Assembly: GCA_963971285.1 (NCBI GenBank)
Contig: OZ020245.1
Coordinates: forward strand, 24,318,983-24,382,982
Length of the DNA stretch: 64,000 nt
Reading direction: 5' to 3'
From: Astropecten irregularis
Lineage: Eukaryota; Echinodermata; Asteroidea; Paxillosida; Astropectinidae
In this document: positions 45,139 to 58,189 of the stretch, one piece after another
Layout of the letters: the number at the start of each line of letters is the position of its first letter
Numbering within the stretch: position 1 is the first letter of the stretch
Program-made: the position numbers and the translations under genes
Notes under the pieces: generated by a model
Databases searched by the model: none
Told to the model about the DNA's origin: nothing
The model's input: the letters and a program-made list of their open reading frames with translations, nothing else

Positions 45139-45741
45139 GGGGCCAATTTCATAGAGATGCTTAAGCATGATATTTGCTTAAGCATGAAAAGTCCTCCTTG
45201 ATCAAACAGCATTGCCAACCAAATTTTCATGTGATGTTTCCTGCTTTTGAATCGGCCATTGTTTGCTGTGCATAACATTCACAAGGAGTTGTTGGCTGGC
45301 ATACTGATTTTATTTACCAAGGTTTTTGGTGCATAAGCAAATTGTGTGCTTAAAGGTAATATACTGTGGTTTTTGTCCAAGAAATACAGATTCATGAGCA
45401 AAATATCAAGATACAACAACAGTAATCTGTGAAAATGTCAGCCCATACGGTGCCCACTTTTTGAGAAAACGGTAGAAAACGGTCATAGTATTTTCTTAAG
45501 TCGTTTCTCTTTTTTTTTTTATCTTTAAAAGATCAAACATAATTTTGGTCCCTGGTTTGACTAATTTCTGGATAAATACAGAATTTCAGGCAGACAAATT
45601 GTAACGGTATGTTTCTACCATCACCATCTTTATACCCTGTACATTATAGTTAAATCTGTGAAGACTTCTGCTTCGGTATGCTACCAAAGTAGTATGATGC
45701 TACCTTTAAACAGCTCTATGAAATAATTGTTAATTGGCCCC
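45139..45741. mobile_element. GGGGCCAATTTCAT-type MITE interrupted by a TTAA MITE
   Basis: Outer ends GGGGCCAATTTCATAGA and TCTATGAAATAATTG...GGCCCC. The interior repeats GCTTAAGCATGA. It is split at 45350 by a 360-bp element; removing that element restores the GTGCTTAACAGCTC order seen in the relative at 11462-11678. Confidence 0.82.
45350..45709 (+). mobile_element. TTAA-type MITE, nested copy
   Basis: TTAA-AGGTAATATACTGTGG ... GATGCTACCT-TTAA. Interior blocks match 42257-42629. The host element has a single TTAA at this place in its uninterrupted relative, so TTAA was duplicated on insertion, as for piggyBac-type elements. Confidence 0.87.
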
Positions 45742-46078
45742 AGGCAACTTGGATGCGACCAGTAAAAAAATATTGAAAGAAATGTTTTATTTGATATTTT
45801 TTTTTGTCTTCATACTGAAGATTGCCAGGAAATGTTTGTCTACAAATTACCTCGTAAATCCTGAATCTGATTCAGTAGTCTACACCATACAACCATTGGC
45901 TGTTATTATTCAATTTGTATACATGTATACACCCCCACATAGACAATAAAAATGGGCAATACAATGAGCCCCTTGTATATGATGATTAAAACCCATATCC
46001 CGGAAGCCGCTGATGAACATTAAAAAGCAATTTGGACGTCTGATGTATAAATCACCGTTGGAAATTAATTTACCGTCG

Positions 46079-46097
46079 CCCCCCCCCCCCCCCCCCC
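46079..46097 (+). repeat. Poly-C tract
   Basis: About 18 C in a row followed by TCCCC. A length-unstable homopolymer. Confidence 0.8.
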
Positions 46098-47218
46098 TCC
46101 CCGTCGATTTGTTTTTTAGATGGTCTGCAGTCAGAAACGTGTCGGTGTGGCAAACCTTGAAAGGCAACGCTAGTATTATTTTATAGACTTGCGTCAATAC
46201 ATGTATTATAATACAACTACAATGTACAAGCCTACATGTACATATTATTTGCATGCTGGAAGAATGTACACAGGCGTGATCTAGGCTTTACGTCATTAAT
46301 GTTTGCATGTGTGTACACCTAGTCATAACACAATGTTCATTAATTATTTTGGAATACAGGAAAGTGAACATGTGATGTATCTTTAACAACCTGCCCAAAT
46401 AATTTCATCACAATGCACTGTGAGTTTTATTTTCGTCGTAAGGACCAGTAGTACAAAAGGGCCAATTTCTTTGTAGTATTTTGCAGTGATACATGCTATA
46501 ATACAACGCAGTGATGAATTATATAGACAGTAAACAGTCGTCTGCGATATAGATAATGACTTCATTGTTTCTTTCAGGCAGATAATACTGAGTCCATATT
46601 TGTTCGTTTACCTGCTTGTTTAGCGTCCTTGTATTCTTTGCCTGTTTTTGTTGAACCGTTGCACGACGATCCACTGTTTGCTTTTTAACCGGCCGACTCA
46701 ATTTGTTCATCCGTGAGCTTGTCTAAATTGTTTGTTTTATGATGCTTGAATAGATCCAATTCACAAATCACAAGCCTAGATAATGATAAACATGTAATAT
46801 GCACTAAGTATCTTGAGTACTCTATTTCAAAAAATTTAATGAAAATAAATATGTACATCAAATGTTGATAAACGAAATCAAACAGATATTCCAGGTCACT
46901 TCTTGTTCCTATGGAAACGGTTTGCGTTCAGATTTTGCTTCGGTAGCTTAAATAAATCGATATTTGAGGGAAAAACACACAGGGAAGTCAAAATGGGTAA
47001 AGCCAAATAGAAAATACGGCAGTTAGGCTTATGCGTACGTGCACCGTGTCTTTCTGCAAATAAACTTATATATTTTTTTTGGGGGGGGGGAATGAGCAAC
47101 AAGGGAGGCTTGAATAATTATGGAACCAATTTAATCATGAGATATTTTTCAAATGGTTTAGACAATGTATCAGTCTTCTGAGAATACTTGAATGGGTTTG
47201 AACAATACTCTTTCAAAC

Positions 47219-47554
47219 TTAAGGGTCAGTGCAGGATTGGTAACATATACAAACAATTTGCACAGATTGACGTAACTTTCAGGGTATGAAGACGGTGCTG
47301 GTAGAAACATACCCGAAAATATTTCCGGCTGAAATGCTGCACCATTATCCAGTAATGAGTCAAACAAGGACCGAAAACAGTTTTGATCTCGGGGTAAGAT
47401 CAAAACCATTTTTTATGTTTTATAAGAAAAATTTAGTCGGGTTGTCGTTAGTTTCTCGGGACTCATCCGATTGAGCTCAAATTTGCACAGGTTTATTATT
47501 CCATGTATATAGTGATGTTCTGTGACCTTTACCAATCATGTATTATACCTTTAA
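47219..47554 (-). mobile_element. TTAA-type MITE, subfamily 2, minus orientation
   Basis: Bounded by TTAA at 47219 and 47551. The right end TATTATACCT-TTAA is the inverted left end of 41359. It shares GACCGAAAACAGTTTTGATC with 49345. Confidence 0.72.
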
Positions 47555-49344
47555 ATAAAATACTATGATAATAAAAGATAGGAAATCAAAGCTACAAACT
47601 GTTAAGTTTAGAGAAATAAATTGGCAATGCTTGTAGCTAGGGGTATAATAATTAATAATAATTTATTCATTTGTAAAGCGCAAATTCCATAAAAACATGT
47701 TCAAATGTGCTGTACAATAAAATAGAAATTGAAATATTAAAATAGGCAAGCATTTTTATGAATAAATAAAAGAAGAGAAAAATAACTTTTGTCAAGGTAC
47801 ATATAAAAACAGTAATAAATATATAAATATACAAAACATATAAACCAGAAATGAATGACTAACACGTACTCACAATAAATAAGAATTATTAATAACTATA
47901 AAACTATAAAAAATAATATAGGACACCGACAAGCAAATTAAAACATTCAAGGGTATGGTATATTGTATGTGAAGTTGGCAAGTAATTAGTGGTTGTTTTC
48001 GTCCTAGGCAGTACTGCCTTGATTGTTGTTACGCATCGAGTTTCCTTCGGGGAGAAACTTCTTTAAGACAGTATAACGGTAGATGAATTACCCGATTGAA
48101 TTGAAACGCACCACCCCATGGCGTATTGACGTAAACGCACGGGGGGCCATGCAATGCGTCTTTCAATGGGAGCACAAAAGGAAGGGGCACATTTCATGGG
48201 TGGCAGCACACATTAATATGGGAGTCAACAATAATAAAGGACGGTGGGTTTTATGATTGGTAACTATTTTACACTATACTCGTTGTATCCATTTCGTGCA
48301 TAGGCCTACCTGGCACAACATTTTTTGCGAAGTGGCAATTTGCCAATGACGTGAGCTTATCCGTGATATTATTACGTTGATCCAGTTGCCTCAATTCATA
48401 GTATGTACTGCAATCACAAGTCTTTCCAATATTACATGGTGAACCACACTGTCCGGTAATGAGATGTTTTTTTTCTCGTTATGCTGTGTTTGCTCATTAA
48501 CGTGTTCACGCCGTGGCCGAGAAATGAAATCAAGAGGCCATTGATTGCTTCTATCTGTTATATCCTGGTACATAGTCTAACCACACATGTTATTGGCTGT
48601 TTGCTTTCCACTTGATCTCATACTTTGTTATAAAAATTGTACATACACAGCGAGGGAGTAGAAGAATAAAGTTGGTGAAGTTGGTTCATTGAGTGGCCAT
48701 GGGGTTGGATTTTCAAATTCATCAACCACTTCTAAAGTGATAATTAACGTTCTTTGAAAACTGTATTATAAGTAGATGAGATGATTTCAGATAACGATGT
48801 CCAATTTACTTCCAAAGAATGTAATGTATTCTTCATTGAGTGTTAGAGATATAAAGCATTATATTATCACCAAAGCAACCGGGTGCAATTGAAAGATTCA
48901 ACTGTGTTATACTGTGTTGTATAAGTCTTGCTACGCTGAACAAAAAACGAATTCAGGGGGCGTACGTGCCATGAGCAACGCTTGCAAGCATGTATGAGCT
49001 GATCCGTTACAATCCCAGATAATCCTTCAATCCAGGGTCGTAATACCCTCCTCCAAAGAGCTACAAATACAGGATCAAAATGGAGACTGTAAGTGGCTAG
49101 TTTGGCTATATTAAAAATGATGTGGATTTAAGCGTTTAGTAATCTTGGCACCTGGCCGGTGCAAAAATGAAGAGGAAAGATGAGTAATGGTCCCTACTGC
49201 CTCGATCACTGTTTGACTTTTTGTTATAATTATTCCTTTCCGAAAATTACTTCATGGTAATGTACATGTACTTTCATAATTGCTGTTATCGTAAAAATCA
49301 AGAGTCCTCAAACAGACGAGAAAGGTTGTGAAGAAAAGATGAGG

Positions 49345-49692
49345 TTAAAGGTATACTATCATTGTAGGAAACCAAAACAGAAATGTCCACAGATTTACGT
49401 TTTAACTTAAAATGTATAAAGATATAGGCCTGGTACAAACATCCTGTTGACATTGTTCCGTCTGAAATGCTGTATTTATCCAGACATTAGTAAAACAAAA
49501 GACCGAAAACAGTTTTGATCTCAGAGATCAAAACCTCACAATTTCGCGTAACAATTGCAACGGTTTATTACTGTTTCCAATGATCAGTTGAACTGACAAT
49601 TTCACAAGTTTGTTTTTATTTCATGACAAATCAAATTATGAACAGACCGCAGCAGCTGTTCTATCAACTAGTTACCAAAGTATGATAGTACC
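49345..49692 (+). mobile_element. TTAA-type MITE truncated at a foldback element
   Basis: Starts TTAA-AGGTATACTATCAT and contains GACCGAAAACAGTTTTGATC. Its right end stops at AAAGTATGATAGTACC, exactly where the foldback begins, and the final TTTAA is missing. Confidence 0.72.
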
Positions 49693-50449
49693 CCGCGGTA
49701 TGGAGGTTCAAAAGTGGACATCTGCTTTTCTGCTCTCCAAGTATAACAGAAAAGCAGATCGAACGCTTTTGTAAAATGCGCTTTTCTACTTTTCTGCTAG
49801 CAGAATTGCAGATTGAACGTTTTTGATAGATCCACTTTTCTGCTTTTCTGCTATCCTAGCAGCCTGTCCGTGGACTTGTGGATGTGAGCAAAGGCTCCAC
49901 TGACCACAAACCTCAAAAGAAACAAAACATTTCAAGCAAGGATTTTATACAGTTGCAGGTGATCTCCAGTGAAGTTATAAATAAACTTCAGAAACGGAAA
50001 GAGATGGGCACTTTTACACCGTTGGGACAACCATGTTCGGCCTGCTGCTAGGACAGCAGAAAAGTGGATCTATCCAAAACGTTCAAACTGCAATTCTGCT
50101 AGCAGAAAATCAGATGGCCACTTTTGAACCACTGTGTCACAAGCGTTCAATCTGCTTTCTTGGAAAGCAGAAAAGCAAAAAAGTGGATTCATCAAAAACG
50201 TTCAATCTGCTTTTCTGGTAGTAAGAAAAGTCTTCTTTTGTACCGCCAGTTACGCGTAAAAAGTAACATTTGCTTTTCTGGTAGCAGAAAAGCAGAAAAG
50301 CTGAAAAGTGCATTTTATCAAAACGTTCGATCTGCTTTTCTGCTAGCAGAAAAGTAGAAAAGCGCATTTTACAAAAGCGTTCGATCTGCTTTTCTGTTAC
50401 TTGGAGAGGCAGAAAAGCAGATGTCCACTTTTGAACCCCCCTACCGCGG
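49693..50449. mobile_element. Foldback element with ~110-bp inverted ends and nested hairpin
   Basis: CCGCGGTATGGAGGTTCAAA at the left is mirrored by TTTGAACCCCCCTACCGCGG at the right, and the match continues inward for about 110 bp (49693-49806 against 50339-50449). A second inverted pair lies inside (about 49795-49866 against 50041-50107). AGAAAAGCAGAT and AACGTT(C/T)(A/G)A units recur on both strands. No transposase frame. Confidence 0.85.
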
Positions 50450-52156
50450 CCACTCCCCAAGGCATCCCAAAGAAAAAAATTGTCATTTGCGATGCAGGTG
50501 TTGCGGAGGATTCACATTGCTCCAACTTGACCCAACATTTAATGCCCAGAACAAATTATGGCTGACACCCAGCCCTTAATAGGCAAATATTTAGACGAAA
50601 TATTCAAACTTTCCGTCTGCATCATCTTTAGTTCTCAAATTCCTCAATCCATGGATCTTATGGGACGACACAACAACCAGTGAACCAGAATGTAACTTCC
50701 TCTTGTCCTATTCTTTTGGGGACACCCACCCGATTCTCCGACGCCTTGTAGAACAAGAAGGGTATACAACATGTCCATTCTTATTTCTCCATATCATTCA
50801 GAAGTGCTTGAAAAGATGCATTAATCTGAATACGAGTTATTGTTCCCCATCACGATCACGTAACTGTGTTGGCAAACACGCCGAGCGAATGACAATACGG
50901 TCTGCGCAATATCGTGAATTATTTATCGCGGCTAGTTTCGAAGACAAACAGTCAACACGATCTGGTCTGGTCAAAGACCTTGGGCCAGTTTTGTCTCAAC
51001 CTCCGTGTCCCGCCGACAACACCATGAATAGTTCATAGTTTTGTACCGGTCATCTAGCTGCCATTAAGGTGTGAATCGATGCAGACGACTGGTCACCCCT
51101 GCTTTTTACGGAAAGGAGAACTTATTCCTCAAAACTTTTTTGTGGGCTGGCTTTATATTCAACCGAACACAATCGTATTTTATGTACACAATAGTAATTT
51201 GTAGGGCCTACATCATGGAAAGGATTGTCTTCGCTGATTTATTTAGCATGAACACCTCATTAATTTTGTCAAGTCCCGAGTACATGGAGTATAGTATTTC
51301 TTGATTCATCACAGTTTAAAAATAGTACCTTCTTTTACAAGGCTTGGCGCTCGTTTAAGTTTGAGCTTTTGGTTCGTGGTGGCTGAGCACTTATCCATAT
51401 TGGTCAACCGCGGGCCGCGAGTCCGCATTGGCTTTCGCCATTCGCTAAAAGTAGATCATGCATGAAATCGTTTCAAAATGTACTAAAAAGTCCCCTCCTG
51501 AGTTCCAGCGAACTAAATCAATGTGTAATAATAGGTATTAATGAAAACAAGAATGACCAGCAACCTTCAACAATGCAAATGAAGAATGAGGTATCATGAT
51601 GTTGACCATCATGCTATCATCCGCATGGTGGAACTGGGGTCGATTTCACGAAGCGATCGATCGTAACTCGAGTTACGAAGGATAACCCATCACAGGGGGC
51701 CTGTCGTAAGTAGGGCTGCAATGCATGCATCTTAAGTCCTATGATACGATTGATAGTAAGTTAAGATGAGTTTGGTAAAATCGACCCCAGGACGGTTAAA
51801 TAACGGTCAATAATCGAAAGGCTAGTCTAATATTCAGCCGTGTAAAGAATCGTGTTATCTTCACTCAGCAATGAAAGGGTTCTTGTTGATGCCCTCTGTA
51901 TTACAAGGTTCTTTCAATACCAAGACGGGCTTACGTGTACCATGATGTTTGGGCGGAAGAGCGCCACTTGTTGTCATGAAAGTGAAAGGTGTGATGAGAT
52001 GGGTGGTCCCTAGCTGTCTACAGGTCACACCCCAGGGAATTTGAACCCGTTTCCGTTGAGGTGCATTGTAAAAGGTGTTTAATTGTCCTTCCGTGTCTTC
52101 TCTCTTTGTATTTGTTTAGGAAGTGTAATTGAAAACCTGGTGACTGGGAACCGGAA
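50450..52156. other. Stretch between foldback and satellite
   Basis: Apart from the MITE at 51636-51788 nothing is recognised. A 111-codon frame at 50703-51038 has no family resemblance that I can see. The satellite begins with no spacer from ordinary sequence. Confidence 0.5.
51636..51788. mobile_element. GGGGTCGATTTCA-type MITE, copy 4
   Basis: Best-preserved inverted ends of the family (GGGGTCGATTTCACG and GGTAAAATCGACCCC) with GTAACTCGAGTTAC inside. About 370 bp left of the satellite array. Confidence 0.78.
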
Positions 52157-53024
52157 CCCAGCGGCTTTCTCGCATAGCGTGTGGTGCTATACTTGGATTT
52201 TCGGCCATGAAAATGACTTTAGAATATGGCACAGCCCTTATTTTCCTGTAGAGAACATCTGGGGCTACATGTCGTGCAAGTTTCAACTCGATTGCCTCAG
52301 TATTCAGGGAGAAATTTCCAACTCTACTGTCAAAAGTGTCTCATAGTCTTAGTGCTGTTTTAATGGGGCCTGCTCGGCGGCCTTCTCGCATAGCTTGTGG
52401 TGCTATACTTGGAGTTTCGGCCATGAAAATGACTTTGGAATTTGGCACAGCCCTTATTTTCCTGTAGAGTACATCTGGGGCTACATGTCGTGCAAGTTTC
52501 AACTCGATTGCCTCAGTATTCAGGGAGAAATTTCCAACTCTACCGTCAAAAGTGTCTCATAGTCTTAGTGCTGTTTTAATGGGGCCTGCTCGGCGGCTTT
52601 CTCGCATAGCGTGTGGTGCTATACTTGGATTTTCGGCCATGAAAATGACTTTAGAATATGGCACAGCCCTTATTTTCCTGTAGAGAACATCTGGGGCTAC
52701 ATGTCGTGCAAGTTTCAACTCGATTGCCTCAGTATTCAGGGAGAAATTTCCAACTCTACTGTCAAAAGTGTCTCATAGTCTTAGTGCTGTTTTAATGGGG
52801 CCTGCTCGGCGGCCTTCTCGCATAGCTTGTGGTGCTATACTTGGAGTTTCGGCCATGAAAATGACTTTGGAATTTGGCACAGCCCTTATTTTCCTGTAGA
52901 GTACATCTGGGGCTACATGTCGTGCAAGTTTCAACTCGATTGCCTCAGTATTCAGGGAGAAATTTCCAACTCTAGCGTCAAAAAGTGTCTCATAGTCTAA
53001 GTGCTGTTTTAATGGGGCCTGCTC
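52157..53024. repeat. Left edge of satellite: two copies of a 432-bp dimer
   Basis: Units 1 and 3 share TTTAGAATATGGCACAGCCC and GTAGAGAACATCTGG, which are seen nowhere else in the array. Units 2 and 4 share ATAGCTTGTGGTGC. This gives an A-B-A-B order at the boundary. Confidence 0.85.
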
Positions 53025-56000
53025 GGCGGCCTTCTCGCATAGCGTGTGGTGCTATACTTGGATTTTCGGCCATGAAAATGACTTTGGAATTTGGCACAGC
53101 CCTTATTTTCCTGTAGAGTACATCTGGGGCTACATGTCGTGCAAGTTTCAACTCGATTGCCTCAGTATTCAGGGAGAAATTTCCAACTCTACCGTCAAAA
53201 GTGTCTCATAGTCTTAGTGCTGTTTTAATGGGGCCTGCTCGGCGGCCTTCTCGCATAGCGTGTGGTGATATACTTGGATTTTCGGCCATGAAAATGACTT
53301 TGGAATTTAGTACAGCCCTTATTTTCCTGTAGAGTACATCTGGGGCTACATGTCGTGCAAGTTTCAACTCGATTGCCTCAGTATTCAGGGAGAAATTTCC
53401 AACTCTACCGTCAAAAGTGTCTCATAGTCTTAGTGCTGTTTTAATGGGGCCTGCTCGGCGGCCTTCTCGCATAGCGTGTGGTGATATACTTGGATTTTCG
53501 GCCATGAAAATGACTTTGGAATTTAGTACAGCCCTTTCTTTCCTGTAGAGTACATCTGGGGCTACATGTCGTGCAAGTTTCAACTCGATTGCCTCAGTAT
53601 TCAGGGAGAAATTTCCAACTCTACTGTCAAAAGTGTCTCATAGTCTTAGTGCTGTTTTAATGGGGCCTGCTCGGCGGCCTTCTCGCATAGCGTGTGGTGC
53701 TATACTTGGAATTTCGGCCATGAAAATGACTTTGGAATTTGGCACAGCCCTTATTTTCCTGTAGAGTACATCTGGGGCTACATGTCGTGCAAGTTTCAAC
53801 TCGATTGCCTCAGTATTCAGGGAGAAATTTCCAACTCTAGCGTCAAAAAGTGTCTCATAGTCTAAGTGCTGTTTTAATGGGGCCTGCTCGGCGGCCTTCT
53901 CGCATAGCGTGTGGTGCTATACTTGGATTTTCGGCCATGAAAATGACTTTGGAATTTGGCACCGCCCTTATTTTCCTGTAAAGTACATCTGGGGCTACAT
54001 GTCGTGCAAGTTTCAACTTGATTGCCTCAGTATTCAGGGAGAAATTTCCAACTCTACCGTCAAAAGTGTCTCATAGTCTTAGTGCTGTTTTAATGGGGCC
54101 TGCTCGGCGGCCTTCTCGCATAGCGTGTGGTGCTATACTTGGATTTTCGGCCATGAAAATGACTTTGGAATTTAGTAAAGCCCTTTCTTTCCTGTAGAGT
54201 ACATCTGGGGCTACATGTCGTGCAAGTTTCAACTCGATTGCCTCAGTATTCAGGGAGAAATTTCCAACTCTACTGTCAAAAGTGTCTCATAGTCTTAGTG
54301 CTGTTTTAATGGGGCCTGCTCGGCGGCCTTCTCGCATAGCGTGTGGTGCTATACTTGGAGTTTCGGCCATGAAAATGACTTTGGAATTTGGCACAGCCCT
54401 TATTTTCCTGTAGAGTACATCTGGGGCTACATGTCGTGCAACTTTCAACTCGATTGCCTCAGTATTCAGGGAGAAATTTCCAACTCTAGCGTCAAAAAGT
54501 GTCTCATAGTCTAAGTGCTGTTTTAATGGGGCCTGCTCGGCGGCCTTCTCGCATAGCGTGTGGTGCTATACTTGGATTTTCGGCCATGAAAATGACTTTG
54601 GAATTTGGCACAGCCCTTATTTTCCTGTAAAGTACATCTGGGGCTACATGTCGTGCAAGTTTCAACTTGATTGCCTCAGTATTCAGGGAGAAATTTCCAA
54701 CTCTACTGTCAAAAGTGTCTCATAGTCTTAGTGCTGTTTTAATGGGGCCTGCTCGGCGGCCTTCTCGCATAGCGTGTGGTGCTATACTTGGATTTTCGGC
54801 CATGAAAATGACTTTGGAATTTAGTACAGCCCTTTTTTTCCTGTAGAGTACATCTGGGGCTACATGTCGTGCAAGTTTCAACTCGATTGCCTCAGTATTC
54901 AGGGAGGAATTTCCAACTCTAAAGTCAAAAGTGTCTCATAGTCTTAGTGCTGTTTTAATGGGGCCTGCTCGGCGGCCTTCTCGCATAGCGTGTGGTGCTA
55001 TACTTGGATTTTCGGCCATGAAAATGACTTTGGAATTTGGCACAACCCTTATTTTCCTGTAGAGTACATCTGGGGCTACATGTCGTGCAAGTTTCAACTC
55101 GATTGCCTCAGTATTCAGGGAGAAATTTCCAACTCTACCGTCAAAAGTGTCTCATAGTCTTAGTGCTGTTTTAATGGGGCCTGCTCGTCGGCCTTCTCGC
55201 ATAGCGTGTGGTGATATACTTGGATTTTCGGCCATGAAAATGACTTTGGAATTTAGTACAGCCCTTTCTTTCCTGTAGAGTACATCTGGGGCTACATGTC
55301 GTGCAAGTTTCAACTCGATTGCCTCAGTATTCAGGGAGAAATTTCCAACTCTACTGTCAAAAGTGTCTCATAGTCTTAGTGCTGTTTTAATGGGGCCTGC
55401 TCGGCGGCCTTCTCGCATAGCGTGTGGTGCTATACTTGGAATTTCGGCCATGAAAATGACTTTGGAATTTGGCACAGCCCTTATTTTCCTGTAGAGTACA
55501 TCTGGGGCTACATGTCGTGCAAGTTTCAACTCGATTGCCTCAGTATTCAGGGAGAAATTTCCAACTCTACTGTCAAAAGTGTCTCATAGTCTTAGTGCTG
55601 TTTTAATGGGGCCTGCTCGGCGGCCTTCTCGCATAGCGTGTGGTGCTATACTTGGAGTTTCGGCCATGAAAATGACTTTGGAATTTGGCACAGCCCTTAT
55701 TTTCCTGTAGAGTACATCTGGGGCTACATGTCGTGCAACTTTCAACTCGATTGCCTCAGTATTCAGGGAGAAATTTCCAACTCTACCGTCAAAAGTGTCT
55801 CATAGTCTTAGTGCTGTTTTAATGGGGCCTGCTCGGCGGCCTTCTCGCATAGCGTGTGGTGATATACTTGGATTTTCGGCCATGAAAATGACTTTGGAAT
55901 TTAGTACAGCCCTTTCTTTCCTGTAGAGTACATCTGGGGCTACATGTCGTGCAAGTTTCAACTCGATTGCCTCAGTATTCAGGGAGAAATTTCCAACTCT

Positions 56001-58189
56001 ACTGTCAAAAGTGTCTCATAGTCTTAGTGCTGTTTTAATGGGGCCTGCTCGGCGGCCTTCTCGCATAGCGTGTGGTGCTATACTTGGAATTTCGGCCATG
56101 AAAATGACTTTGGAATTTGGCACAGCCCTTATTTTCCTGTAGAGTACATCTGGGGCTACATGTCGTGCAAGTTTCAACTCGATTGCCTCAGTATTCAGGG
56201 AGAAATTTCCAACTCTACTGTCAAAAGTGTCTCATAGTCTTAGTGCTGTTTTAATGGGGCCTGCTCGGCGGCCTTCTCGCATAGCGTGTGGTGCTATACT
56301 TGGAGTTTCGGCCATGAAAATGACTTTGGAATTTGGCACAGCCCTTATTTTCCTGTAGAGTACATCTGGGGCTACATGTCGTGCAACTTTCAACTCGATT
56401 GCCTCAGTATTCAGGGAGAAATTTTCAACTCTAGCGTCAAAAAGTGTCTCATAGTCTAAGTGCTGTTTTAATGGGGCCTGCTCGGCGGCCTTCTCGCATA
56501 GCGTGTGGTGCTATACTTGGATTTTCGGCCATGAAAATGACTTTGGAATTTGGCACAGCCCTTATTTTCCTGTAAAGTACATCTGGGGCTACATGTCGTG
56601 CAAGTTTCAACTTGATTGCCTCAGTATTCAGGGAGAAATTTCCAACTCTACTGTCAAAAGTGTCTCATAGTCTTAGTGCTGTTTTAATGGGGCCTGCTCG
56701 GCGGCCTTCTCGCATAGCGTGTGGTGCTATACTTGGATTTTCGGCCATGAAAATGACTTTGGAATTTAGTACAGCCCTTTTTTTCCTGTAGAGTACATCT
56801 GGGGCTACATGTCGTGCAAGTTTCAACTCGATTGCCTCAGTATTCAGGGAGGAATTTCCAACTCTAAAGTCAAAAGTGTCTCATAGTCTTAGTGCTGTTT
56901 TAATGGGGCCTGCTCGGCGGCCTTCTCGCATAGCGTGTGGTGCTATACTTGGATTTTCGGCCATGAAAATGACTTTGGAATTTGGCACAACCCTTATTTT
57001 CCTGTAGAGTACATCTGGGGCTACATGTCGTGCAAGTTTCAACTCGATTGCCTCAGTATTCAGGGAGAAATTTCCAACTCTACCGTCAAAAGTGTCTCAT
57101 AGTCTTAGTGCTGTTTTAATGGGGCCTGCTCGGCGGCCTTCTCGCATAGCGTGTGGTGATATACTTGGATTTTCGGCCATGAAAATGACTTTGGAATTTA
57201 GTACAGCCCTTTCTTTCCTGTAGAGTACATCTGGGGCTACATGTCGTGCAAGTTTCAACTCGATTGCCTCAGTATTCAGGGAGAAATTTCCAACTCTACT
57301 GTCAAAAGTGTCTCATAGTCTTAGTGCTGTTTTAATGGGGCCTCCTCGGCGGCCTTCTCGCATAGCGTGTGGTGCTATACTTGGAATTTCGGCCATGAAA
57401 ATGACTTTGGAATTTGGCACAGCCCTTATTTTCCTGTAGAGTACATCTGGGGCTACATGTCGTGCAAGTTTCAACTCGATTGCCTCAGTATTCAGGGAGA
57501 AATTTCCAACTCTACTGTCAAAAGTGTCTCATAGTCTTAGTGCTGTTTTAATGGGGCCTGCTCGGCGGCCTTCTCGCATAGCGTGTGGTGCTATACTTGG
57601 ATTTTCGGCCATGAAAATGACTTTGGAATTTAGTACAGCCCTTTTTTTTCCTGTAGAGTACATCTGGGGCTACATGTCGTGCAAGTTTCAACTCGATTGC
57701 CTCAGTATTCAGGGAGGAATTTCCAACTCTAAAGTCAAAAGTGTCTCATAGTCTAAGTGCTGTTTTAATGGGGCCTGCTCGGCGGCCTTCTCGCATAGCG
57801 TGTGGTGCTATACTTGGATTTTCGGCCATGAAAATGACTTTGGAATTTGGCACAACCCTTATTTTCCTGTAGAGTACATCTGGGGCTACATGTCGTGCAA
57901 GTTTCAACTTGATTGCCTCAGTATTCAGGGAGAAATTTCCAACTCTAGCGTCAAAAAGTGTCTCATAGTCTAAGTGCTGTTTTAATGGGGCCTGCTCGGC
58001 GGCCTTCTCGCATAGCGTGTGGTGCTATACTTGGATTTTCGGCCATGAAAATGACTTTGGAATTTGGCACAACCATTATTTTCCTGTAGAGTACATCTGG
58101 GGCTACATGTCGTGCAAGTTTCAACTCGATTGCCTCAGTATTCAGGGAGAAATTTCCAACTCTAAAGTCAAAAGTGTCTCATAGTCTTA

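Noticed and set aside
52083-52346. 87-codon plus-strand frame across the satellite edge
   Set aside because: Most of it is satellite unit sequence; the same peptide recurs wherever the unit is in that frame.
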